Positions 22,859 through 33,500 of a stretch of 64,000 nt of DNA are shown one piece after another (within the stretch, counting starts at the first letter, position 1; each line of letters starts with the position of its first letter). Under the pieces are notes generated by a model. The model was not told where the DNA came from and ran no database searches. It saw only the letters and a list, made by a program, of their open reading frames with translations. A program made the position numbers and the translations under genes. The stretch comes from Saururus chinensis (Eukaryota; Streptophyta; Magnoliopsida; Piperales; Saururaceae). The DNA lies in contig CP141148.1 in the NCBI GenBank assembly GCA_035235625.1, positions 10,597,001 to 10,661,000 of the forward strand, given 5' to 3'.

Positions 22859-24290
22859 TGATTGTTTATAATTAAACCCTTTGCAAGTGTACAAGGTAAT
22901 TGTACTAGGATAAGTATTTAAGGGTTGTCGAACCTCAGGGACGGATGGATTATTACTAAATCTAAAAAAGAATTTACTGATTGAAAATTAAAACAAACTT
23001 AAACTTAAATTAAGTAAAAGAAAGGAATCAACTATATTAAAATAAGAGATTAATATGATAGAAATTACTTAGAAAATTAAATCCACTATAGAACCATAAC
23101 AATTCCTTAACTTTTAATCTAAATCTAGTATGAATATGAACAAGTATTCTCAGCTACAAGCTAGAATTACTTCAGAAAGAATCATTAATCAACTTCTATG
23201 GCATGAACTATCTTCGACAATAGCACGAATCATCTACACTAAACTAGCTATAGGCATGACCCGTCTAATCTTAGTATAACTCATCCAAGTCATTAATTAT
23301 CTGAACATTAAAACTATTGTATGACCATCTCATCTAAATCATAGAAATTAGAATTGATGCAAATATCAAAACTACATCAATCTATCATCTACAAGACAAT
23401 AAATCAACATAGATTTGAATAAACATGAAAAGCTCTTCCATTAAAAAAGAAATCCATATCATACAATTGTCATCATTCACAACTGAAATCTAAATTTAAA
23501 AGAAAAGAAACTGAAACTTATCTATAGCTTCATCAACTCCTAAGTAAAAGAAAAGTCTAGCCTTCCATTGTAGAAGAAAGCACTTGAATCTCCATTGAAA
23601 GCTTTGAGTTCTCTTCCATCTTCTTCTTCCTTTTTCTCTTCATAAAATCTACTGGAATCCTCCAATTTTAAGCCAAATATATCTTTTTATAGGCATAAGT
23701 TCCGTAGGAAGAAGTCCAATATGAAAAGGATTGGAATTTGGGTCAAATAAGAAAACTGCACATTATGCCGTTCGATCGCCCTGCATGCCTGATCGATCGC
23801 TTGAACTGTATTTTTGTCTGAATTCACGTTATCTCGATCGATCGCCCTGCAGCCCGTTCGATCGGCTACAGTGTTTCTGCAATCTGGACAGTTTTCCTAG
23901 ACAGTTCATATTCTATTCATTAAGCTTTCCTTCGTGTCTATATTAATTTTTAACTTGTTTATAACTCCGAAAAGTTGTCCAAATCACTTTAAAGCATGTG
24001 AAGACTATTTTTAATCATTTCAAACATTGTCCAAGTACTTCGATAAGCGCACTTTACCTACAAAACATAAAATATCATCCTTTAGACATGTAGAAAGTAA
24101 CTAAAATTCCATCTTGATTTAAATACATGTCTAAACAACTAATAACTACAAAATTATTAATAATTAAACTAAAATACTAATATCTATCTTAATATAAATA
24201 AATCATAATTAACTCTAAATTAACCTAATCTATACTAGCAAATAAGGTAAAAAGGCATATAAAATAAATATAGATTTTATACTTATCAAA
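22859..24290. mobile_element. non-coding insertion 2, AT-rich
   Basis: A 1.43-kb block splits the outer gypsy inside pol between PHYRMS and [17 protein letters not shown] flanks it at 22854-22858 and 24291-24295. Related to insertion 1 at both ends (see there). Its centre holds CGATCGATCG/CGTTCGATCG words at about 23770-23870. No ORF of note. The shared ends and short flanking duplications imply a transposable family. I cannot assign a class. Confidence 0.62.
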
Positions 24291-26265
24291 TGTCGAATTG
24301 CAAAGGGAAGTGGAGGACTTATTGGCAAGAGGGTTGATTAAGGGGTGTCTTAGTTCATGTGTAGTTCCGGCTTTATTAGTGCCCATTAAGGATGGAAGTT
24401 GGAGGACGTGCGTGGATAGCCAGGCTATTAATAAAATTACTATCAAGTATAGGTTTTCAATACCTAGGCTTGATAATATGTTGGATATGTTGACCAGTGC
24501 CACCGATTTCTCCAAGATTGATCTTCGAAGTGGATATCACCAAATCAGGGTGAGGTCCGTGGATGAGTGAAAAACAGCCTTTAAGACAAGGGAAGGTCTT
24601 TGCGAATGGTTAGTGATGCCATTTGGTTTATTTAATGTGCTAAGTACCTTCATGAGGCTTATGACCCAAGTATTGACATCATTTTTAGGCAAAGATAGTA
24701 AGGGTGAGGAACAACATGAACAATAGCTGCCCGAAGTTTTTGAAGTGCTCCAACTTCATTCTTTGTACATAAATTTGAAAAAGTGCTCCTTCATCACCAA
24801 TTAGCTAGTGTTCTTGGGGTATGTGGTCAATTCCAAAGGTATTCAAGTGGACCAAAGCAAAATAGAAGCTATACAAAACTAGCCCACACCAAAATCAGCA
24901 AGTGAGGTGTACAATTTTCATAGTTTGGCCACCTTCTACTGCCAATTTATCAAGCATTTTAGCACCACAACATGCCCTTTGACTGTGTATGAAAATGTCC
25001 ATTTTGTATGGTCCCAAGTAGCTCAAGATAGCTATGAACACATGAAAGAAAGACTCACTCATGCTTCAAAACTTGCACTCCCTAATTTTAACAAGACCTT
25101 TGAGGTTAAGTGTGATGCATCTAGAGTGGGCATATGGGCTATTTTAATACAAGAGGGAAGGCCAATCTCCTATTTTGGTGCAAAGCTAAATAATGCGATG
25201 AGGAAATGGTTAGCCTACAAGTTGAAATTATTTGCTTTGATCCCAGTCTTGAAGCATTGGAGGCATTATCTTGTGTTTGAAGAATTTGTCTTGCACATGG
25301 ATCATGATTACTTGAGGCATTTGCAAAGTCAAACAAAGGTGGATAAGTTGTTTTCTAGGTGGATATGTGAGCTACAAGATTATACTTTAGTTATCAAGCA
25401 TAGGTTCGGCACAGTGAACAAGGCAATTGATGCCTTGAGTCGAAGGGTGGCCCTTCTCATTACCTTGAGGACTAAAACTTGGCTACCCCAATGACAAAGA
25501 GCTAAGAGATATTTGAGGGTTATGCTCTCAAAGTAACCAGCAGATCCAAGACTATCATCTTGTGGAAGGTTACTTGTACAAAGGTAATCAGCTGTGTTTG
25601 CCCCTTCTTTTATCCGCTAACAGCTTAATAAGGAATTGCATAGTAGGAGACTAGCTGGCCACTTTGGCAAAGATAAAACTGTTCCCCTTCTCAAAGAAAA
25701 GTATCATTGGCCAACTCTTTTAAGGGATGTTCAGCAATTTATTTAGCAATGTTACACATGCTAACAAACCAAAGGAATCTTACAAAATACCGGGCTCTAT
25801 ACCCCTTTACTTATTCCTTACCGGCCTTAGGATGATATCTCTATGGCTTTTGTACTTGGGTTTCCTACAACCCAAAGGAGGGTGGATTCCATCTTTGTGG
25901 TAGTAGATAGGTTCTCGAAGATTGCTCATTTTGTGCCATGTAAAAAGGCATCCGATGTGTCACATGTGGCTGCTTTATTCTTCAAAGAAATAGTGAGAAT
26001 TCAAGGGTTTCCACAGCTCAACACAAGTCTCAAGCCAATAAAAAGATAAAGCAAAAATTGTTTCAAGTGGGAGACTATGTTATGGTTTTCCTACGAAAGG
26101 AAAGACTTCCTACTAACCACCACAATAAGCTCATACCACATAAAGTAGTCGACCTCCTTGCTTATTACAACATATCTAATATATTTAATGTCTCATATCC
26201 CTCCGAAAACTGCTTGCTGGTACACAAGCTTTCTTGCTCAAGGATGAGCTTCTTTTAGGAGGGAG
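24291..26265 (+). pseudogene. outer gypsy RT, RNase H, integrase (disrupted)
   Basis: [58 protein letters not shown], then a stop at 24568-24570, then [20 protein letters not shown]. The catalytic YxDD box is gone: the frame passes from FLGK straight to [10 protein letters not shown] near 24690, an apparent in-frame loss of about a dozen codons. RNase H: FEVKCDASRVGIWAILIQEG, HMDHDYLRHLQSQTKV, DALSRR. Integrase: [47 protein letters not shown], then a jump from RIQGFPQ to a C-terminal scrap. The element cannot have been autonomous in this state. Confidence 0.92.
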
Positions 26266-26269
26266 GGAT

Positions 26270-26779
26270 TGATATAGAGGGGTATTTTAATCTTTTTAAC
26301 CTATCACATCTTTGTATAGTAGAATACAGTTTGTGTTTGTGTCAAATAACAACATGCTCCAACTGATGTCAAAAGGGGAACTATTGTCTAGGTCTTTAGA
26401 CAGTCCCCAGCTAGTGTAAATGGGAAGTGTAGTATTGTCATTTGGGTCACGGTTTGTTACAATGTCAGAAAGAGTTATTCCAAAAGGGGATTAATAGTGG
26501 GGAAAAGGGAAACAAAGGGAATTTCGAATTTAATGTATTTTTTTCCAAAAATTTCTTCTCTGCTCATGGATTTGAGCTAGGATTGTGAATTCAATCCTGT
26601 GTACTCCTTGGAATTGAAGGTCTCTAGCTTGTAGATTCAAGCTTGTAAAACCATATTCTCCCGGAAATTTCAATAGAATACTACTATTTCTCCTTCCTTT
26701 TTGTGATTTTCTGTTTGAATTGTATTGGTTCTATTTGGTTTGCTGCATCATTATTGTTCTTCCTTCATTTGCTGTATTA
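26270..26779 (+). repeat. outer gypsy 3' LTR
   Basis: Starts TGATATAGAGG directly after a polypurine tract (TTTTAGGAGGGAGGGAT), ends CTGTATTA, followed by GAATA. Matches 13687-14185 over its full length. Confidence 0.87.
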
Positions 26780-26784
26780 GAATA

Positions 26785-28216
26785 CCATTTGGGAGCATGA
26801 GAATACTTGCTTGTGCCAATATGAATTTCAAGATAAGGCATAGCAGAGTGGTGGGATGATAGCATTAATACGTGAAGTGCTTTTTTAGCAATTATTTTTG
26901 GGTTATGGAAACAAGGATATTGAAGTAATTTGGGCCGCCTATCTTGATGTACAAAGTATTTGCAGAGGCATCCATTTGTCTTATTTACATTACTTGGGGC
27001 ACCCTTTTTGGGAGAAAAATAATGTTGCATTTAACTATTTGTTGTGGCACCCTTTATTAGCTACCAGGTACAACTATTTCATTTGAATGTACACCGGTTT
27101 AGGATGATCAATCTACCAAACCATTTCATTAGACAAATATCTGGTTTAAGATTATCTGAACAAAAAACCTAACCCAAGTCATGGAAAAGACTTCTTTTCA
27201 AACCGTATCATAAACAATGCTAAAATCGCCCTCAAATAATGATTTTGAATGTCACTAAAAATCAATAATTTTATTGAAAAATGAACCCTTAAAATTCACG
27301 CATGAAAGAGAGGATTATTAATCAGTATATGACCTGAGAGGAAAGCAAGTGGAGGTGAGAGGCAGGCTGTTCCTGACAACGGGTTCTGAGATGAGAAGTC
27401 GGGAAATGATGAAGAGAATTGGAAGGAGATATAGGGTAGAATCTAGAGGGAAACAGAAGGGAAGAAGAGGAATATAGGGTTGGATAAAGCTCTAGAATCA
27501 GAACGAGAGAACCATGGCATCAAAACCATGGCTGTTTAGCATCGGCTCTGAACTGGAAAGTTCTCAATCAGCAGATCAAGAAGAGCTTTTTCTTCAAAAT
27601 CGTAAGCTATCTTTAATTAACATATTGGAGGCCTTTTTATAACGCTCACAAAAAGGCTAAATTGGGAAATAAAACACCGGACAAAGGACTCCTATATTTA
27701 ACATGAAAATCTCAAGTCCAAATTTCACTAGAATGCAATCTTCTCAGAAAAACACCCAAGTCCTAAATAAGCCATATATAAAATCTTCTCTAATCTATAT
27801 TATGATCTCTAGGGCCCACGTAGATGTCCGATTCATAGTTTAGTTACTATAATTTTATTTTAATCTCTTCTCTTCTCTCTAGCTGCCTTTCTTCTTCCTC
27901 AAATCCTGATCTCTCTCCCTTCCCTCTTCCTACTCCTTTCTTCCTTCCTCCCTTTTCTTGTCAACCCTATTTTCCACATCCAACTTTCTGCCTTTATCAG
28001 TCACGCTGCTGGATTCTCCCCCAAATCACACAACCATATGATGAGAATTCATAAGGATGAGTCTAGAGTCTTTTATTCTCCTAATTGATATAAAGGAAGT
28101 GCTCAGAAAAAAGAAGATTAGGTGATACAGAAGCAAGGTGGAATGATTCAAGTAAACTAATAAGGGTAGTCTACCATTTTTGTGATTCAAGTAAACTTGA
28201 AAGGAAAAAGGTATGC
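26785..28216. other. intergenic, no gene seen
   Basis: AT-rich sequence with a CT-rich run at about 27860-27975. The first-half CBM22-2 exon (about 368 nt) expected for gene B on the minus strand is not recognisable here nor between 11684 and 13686, so it appears lost. Confidence 0.45.
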
Positions 28217-28376
28217 CTTCTTCTTTTCAACACTAGATGAAGAGATGGCAACAGAATCTACGAGGATGTCCACACCAGGACAAGGTCCCTCCAAATACAA
28301 ATCCAATTCGTGTGGCATTCTGTCCAAGGAAAATTCTCCATTCAGCCTTTCCCACTGATCTTTTGATGTCATAATG
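28217..28376 (-). CDS. xylanase gene B: CBM22-1 exon, second half
   Basis: Minus-strand exon of 160 nt, exactly the length of its gene A counterpart (36815-36974). Acceptor GTTGCAG precedes codons for SIMTSKDQWERLNG. The carbohydrate-binding sandwich continues with LYLEGPCPGVDILVDSVAIS, the second-half signature of plant CBM22 modules. The frame is open. The donor reads AAG|GCATAC, where gene A has AAG|GTAATA, so it is a GC donor or a decayed GT donor. It joins in phase 2 to the exon at 28610-28980. Confidence 0.82.
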
Positions 28377-28609
28377 CTGCAACGATAAGTTTGACCATAA
28401 GAACAAAGTAGTGAGTCACATTCCCAAAATCACAGGTAAAAAACAGCAAATTAAACTGTTATTACCTACATTTCAAAAGTAAAATGGTTTTTAAAAACTA
28501 CAAACAATGTAAAACATCAATTTACAACTAACACATCTTGCTAAGATTAGAAACAGAAATCTGGTAGTTTTAAAAGCATAAAAATGGAAGAGAAAAGAAA
28601 AAAATTTAC

Positions 28610-28980
28610 CTCCCAATTCCCAAATAGCAAGTTGCTGAATCTACATATTTTATTCTCAGAGTTGCTTGTACTTTGCTAGTTCCCTGAAGACTGGCACCCC
28701 AAACTCTAACATATGCTGACAAAGTGTAAGTGGCTTTGGGGGAAACTCTGCTCGTAATATCTTGTTCCAAACCTTGCCAGCATTCTGTGCGATTGGAAAT
28801 AACAGAAAAACACTCCCCAGTATATGCTTTTACACCGCTACAGTATGAGGACTCCCCATAAACCACATAACCTTCACAGCAATTAGGTTTCCATGAATGA
28901 AGCCCTCCCGAGAAATCATGATTAATAATAATGTTGTTAATCAGATTACTATCCAAGAATCTAGTGGTCTGTCCCTTTTT
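28610..28980 (-). CDS. xylanase gene B: CBM22-1 exon, first half
   Basis: Minus-strand exon of 371 nt, the same length and phases (0 in, 2 out) as gene A exon 2. The acceptor is CCAATGCAG and the donor GGAG|GTAAAT. It encodes LINNIIINHDFSGGLHSWKP, then RTECWQGLEQDITSRVS, then YTLSAYVRVWGA, the first half of a CBM22 (xylan-binding) module. It is clearly paralogous to gene A exon 2 but diverged, and open. No exon 1 or promoter for gene B is seen upstream, where the inverted-repeat element 29216-30254 and gene A exon 5 lie. Either gene B lost its start or these exons are spliced after gene A. Confidence 0.85.
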
Positions 28981-29215
28981 CTGCATTGGAAAAAAATGTT
29001 GCTTTACCAAAGAAGGGTATTGTTCAGGATTCAAATATCATTTACTTTGGTAAAGATTATTAGTCAAAACAATATCTTAACCCAATATAGCTACTCAATT
29101 ATTGCACAATAAACATGGGATTGTGTTAGCAAAACGTATTTCCCGGGCAATTTTGCACTTAGAAATGTGTATTTAAATCTTGTTATCAGTTAGATCAAAA
29201 CTGAATAGAAAAAAG

Positions 29216-30254
29216 GGCAAATTATTTAAATAATATTTAAAAATAATAATTACCAAAATAACCCACTTTGGGAAATATTTCCCAAAGTGGTGTTACTTTT
29301 ATCCACGTAGGCACCAGACAAGCGCGGGCACCTGCTTGGCTTTTTTTTTTAAATTATTTACGATTTCGTTATTTGGAAGGATGAAATCAGCTTTGAGTTG
29401 ATTTTGTCCTTCTAAAGGATGAAATCCCACCCGACCCGTTAATTGGATTTCGTCCTTCCAAATGACGAAACCCTACCACTTAAGACTCTCTCACGGCCTC
29501 CCCTGATCTGACGTATAGTCGGGGGCTTTTAACTAATTTCGTTTTTTTAGAAGGACGGAATCAACTTTCATCCTTCTAAACGATGAAATCCCCTCACTAT
29601 TTCCCGATGCTCCTCTTCCCGTTTGCATTTCAATTTTTCACCGCCCATATCCGCCATCGACTGATGCCCCCACTTTCTCCGCCCCCACTGTGCTCCACCC
29701 AGATCCGCCATCGACCAACACCCCCACTTTCTCCTCCCCCACCGTGCTCCGCCTAGATCCCCCATATGTGATGTTAGATTTATATGTTTTATAAACATTT
29801 ATATCTTAAGCTTATTTGTATTTGTTGTTGTGTGAATGATAATTGATGTGGATAAATTTGATATTGTGTGGATTATAATTAAAACTTGATGTGTGGAATA
29901 TACAGGGACAAGTGTTAATTTCAGTTTTAAGTTAATCATTGGACGAAATCTGACTTGAAGCCAAAACTAAGTAGTTGGAGAGCCAAGTGAAGGAAGAAAT
30001 CAGGTTTCGTCCTTTAGAAGGACGAAATTAGTGGAGACATGATTTCGTCCTTATGAAGATTTCGTCTTTCGGAATAACAAAATCAACTTAAAGATAATTT
30101 CGTCCTTCTAAAGGATGAAATCAATTATTGTTTTTAGAAAAAAGTCATGCAGACGCCAGCCAAGCGCTAGTGCCTACATGGTCAAAGCCAACACCACTTT
30201 AGGAAGCGTGATTTTGGTAATTATTTTTTTTTAATATTATTTAAATATTTTTCC
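29216..30254. mobile_element. MULE-like or fold-back element with about 110-bp inverted ends
   Basis: The left end (GG.AAATTATTTAAATAATATT, then AATAATTACCAAAAT, then AAAGTGGTGTT and GTAGGCACYAG) is mirrored at the right end, read backwards from 30254, with indels. The interior repeats self-complementary words such as TTTCGTCCTTCTAAAGGATG and TTCGTCCTTTAGAAGGACGA. A coding-like stretch on the minus strand (29568-29798) holds two or three copies of an 18-residue motif with WGRRKWG but is probably not a gene. No transposase is present. It lies between gene A exon 5 and gene B. Superfamily assignment is tentative because no 9-bp duplication is evident. Confidence 0.6.
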
Positions 30255-30378
30255 AAAGCATGGTGGGGCAAGATAGAGAAAGAGGTGCCAGGTAGAGAAA
30301 GGATGCTGATGTGGTATCAACAGTCACAACCACAAATAATTTAATCTATTACTCAGGAAATATAATTTGTAATCTAAC

Positions 30379-30556
30379 CTCAATCAACGGACATCTTGAA
30401 GGTGGTATCTTAAGTGCATGTTTTACTGCTAAACTATCCACAAGAATATCTGTCCCTGCAGGTGGTCCATCTAGGTAGATAAATACTCTTGAAGCAATCG
30501 CCTCCAGAAGAAATCTTCCATGTAGTTGAACCCACTTCTTGTGTGATGCCTCCAAA
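30379..30556 (-). CDS. gene A exon 5: CBM22-2 second half
   Basis: 178 nt after a TTGTTAG acceptor. Encodes LEASHKKWVQLHGRF, then VFIYLDGPPAGTDILVDSLA, ending IPPSRCPLIE before donor GAG|GTTAGA (phase 0). Same length as the gene C exon at 63614-63791. Open and well conserved. Confidence 0.85.
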
Positions 30557-33500
30557 CTAACAAGAATAAAATAATAATATCAATAATATGTGATACAAAG
30601 CAGAACATAAAGAAAATATCACAAAACACATACAACTTTCAGGCTTCAACTATAGAAGTTTGTAGAATGCATCTTGCTCTATATTGGGCCATTAACATAT
30701 TCAACAAGTTGCATTTTTCAAGTTTCACCACACTCATCACTAATTTTCAAGTTTCTTCCTCGGGCCAGCCTAGCCCATCAAAATGCAGGCTAGGACGTGA
30801 AATTTTTGGGCCTAGTCTTAGGGCCGCCTTAGATAAGGTCGAGCGCTAGGGGCAAAGCCCACAAGCCCATTCAGCCCGGCCCTAATTTTTGAAAACAAAT
30901 TGTTTTCACTTAATAAGACGGTCCCACATCAGCTAAAAGGGAAGAAGTTCTGTATTTTAATGAAGTTTACGAGATTCCATGTTTGCAAGTCATCATGGTT
31001 GGTTGTGAAGAATCCTACCCAATGGCCAAAGGCCTATAACCTTATGTGCTATGAGGTCAACTAGTGGGAACCCACCTAAAGGTCATAGGCTTTTCAATTA
31101 AAATTATTTTTTTATAAAAAGAAGTATAAAAAGAAAAAAGAAAAAAAAGAAAAAAAAAACCCTAGCCTGCTTATGGTAGAGCTAGGGCTAGGGGTGTAAA
31201 TAGGGTTCATTTGTCTGTTGTCCATTTGTGTCAATGTTCGTCCCCACAAAAATAGAAAATATTTTTTTGTCCTTAATGTGGACGGCTATGGACAACATAT
31301 GTCAATGACCACAACCGTCCATGTTTGCCAACTAGATATTTTATTATTCTTATTATTTTCAATTAGTGCTAAATTACTAGCCTATGTCACATACTTAGTC
31401 TTCATAAAAAGATTGTTAAAAATACATGTCATACTCTCACATCTCTTCCTTACTATTATTATAATTTATTTTTTAATCAATTTTTTATTAACCACCTTTA
31501 GTTTAATAACAAAGTTATCTACGTCAAACTTTCACTTTGTTCGTGTCCGTTTGTGTCTGTCACGGATATATGCAGACGCCCGCATGAAAACAAAGGGTTA
31601 CGGGCATACCTTGTCTCCATCCATGTCCATCTGTTTATACCCCTAGCTAGGGGCGGACTTTGGGAATCCTATCTAAGGGTGTGGAGTAAAGCCATCAGCA
31701 ACCCAACTAGAAGATAGAACCACAAGTCGCTGCATCAACAGAAGACACAAAACATCACAAAAGCAGAAAAGGAGACAGAGTGGAAATAAAAGGGGACACA
31801 GAGGCAACTGGCGGACTGAGGGAGAGTTGCACAACAGCGAAGAGCTTTGTGCGAAATGCAGTCAACCAGAGAAAAGAAAGAGAAACATACAGCGGCAGAT
31901 AGAAACCCTGGGACATAGCGGCAAGGAAGAAACAGCAGATGGACAGACTTGTTTCGTGGGAAAGAAGCAAACGGGGCATGGCCAACAGATAGATTCTAGA
32001 AATCAAGGTAGTTGGTGGCTAGTGAATGCAGGTTCAGGCAACAGGCACAAGTATTCAGCTTTCGGAAAACCTGACTTGAGCTACCATGATAGGATACCTC
32101 GAAGGGAGAACAATAGTGGAATTAAAGAGTCGTATTATGTAGAGAGGAGATTGATCCTTTATATAGAGAAGAAATCCCGACTAATACAAAGCAAGTCTTC
32201 AATCAGGAAATAACTTGATCAGAAAGTACATATAATATAAGACTAACTACCCTCTATAATGAGAAACAGTAATGCTAAGAACTTAAGACAGAAAAAGAGC
32301 AAACATACAATTAAAACTGATCTACCATTCTACAACATCAAAGTCTTCTTTGCACACACCAAAGACAAATGTATCTCCTTCATGTTATCACCTTATGGGG
32401 GTTTCCCCTTTTCTCATGCAGATATTAATTATTTTCTGATAGAATATGGTTTACAACTAATCGAAACTGAAACACTAAATATTTTAGAATAAGGCAAAGA
32501 TAGCATATCAACCTCTCTTATAATTCTTAGGGATAAAGGACTTGTTGGAACTTATGGGATCTGCGTGTGAAAACACAACAACTGATATACTTTTCAATTA
32601 TTTTATCACAGAAGCTGTAGAGTTTCAATAGTTTTACGAGATGGAAGCCACCGTTGTCAAATGCTGTCAAAGTTAATTTTGATGCTGCAATCTTTCCTAA
32701 CATTCCTAGAACAGGGGGTGGGTGTGGTGATAAGAGATACCCAAGGAGATATTCTGGTTTCTTTGAGCAATGTAGAGCAAGCAGTGTCTGAATAGGATGA
32801 TGCGGAATCTCTGGCGGCAGCCAGAGCTATATCTCTTTCAGCAGAACAAGACTTTTGCAAAGTCATTTTTGAGGGCAACTCCATCAATGTCATAAAGGCA
32901 TTCGAATCGCAAAATCCATATGGTTCTTCATGGGGTCATACTTTTAGACAGTCTAAGAATAATCTGAATGTGTTCACAAGTTTGTTTTCTCAATATGTGG
33001 GTAGAGATGGTAACCAAGTGGCACATCACTTCATTCCAAGATCTGGCACAATGACATTTCCTCTAGCTGTGAGGTTGGCCAGTTTGTACAATGTTGATAG
33101 AGCTATCTTAGTTGGGATGTTGTTTGTAGACCTATTTGAAGGGAATCTAGGAATTCATTCTCATCTTGTTGCCGGATTGACCTGAGCGAATTATTTTGGA
33201 AATTAGTGATGAACAAAGAATCATTGTGGGTGTGTTGGAAACATTCCTATTATATAATGAATATATCTATATGATATCCTCAATCTCATAAATGCTCTTC
33301 TTATTCGTGGGAGGAAATTATTTCTCATAGAGATATTTTACGAGATGGAAGCCACCGTTGTCAAATGCTGTCAAAGTTAATTTTGATGCTGCAATCTTTC
33401 CTAACATTCCTAGAACAGGGGGTGGGTGTGGTGATAAGAGATACCCAAGGAGATATTCTGGTTTCTTTGAGCGATGTAGAGCAAGCAGTGTCTGAATAGG

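Larger units (their letters stand above)
13687..26779 (+). mobile_element. outer Ty3/gypsy retrotransposon, dead, with nested insertions
   Basis: Two LTRs in the same orientation (13687-14185 and 26270-26779) match along their whole length and are flanked by GAATA. Inside, in order: primer site, gag with zinc knuckle, non-coding insertion 1, protease, a complete second gypsy (18132-22678), a pre-RT piece, non-coding insertion 2, RT, RNase H and an internally deleted integrase. The gag-protease-RT-RNase H-integrase order is that of Ty3/gypsy. Many stops and frameshifts, and loss of the RT catalytic motif, make it inactive. Without insertions it would be about 5.3 kb. Confidence 0.88.
28217..28980 (-). 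pseudogene. xylanase gene B, truncated tandem copy
   Basis: Together with the broken exon at 11504-11683 these two exons form a third member of the local GH10-type xylanase cluster. It has a CBM22-1 module (two intact exons) and half of CBM22-2 (frameshifted). It has no start exon, no CBM22-3 and no GH10 exon in the window. Family knowledge: complete plant proteins of this type have CBM22 modules followed by the GH10 domain that cleaves internal beta-1,4-xylosyl bonds of cell-wall xylan. I infer a relic. The exons here could still be used as part of a read-through transcript from gene A. Confidence 0.7.

Noticed and set aside
31827-32213. 128-codon frame in the gene A intron
   Set aside because: Low-complexity basic composition, no recognisable motif, no splice context; treated as intron.
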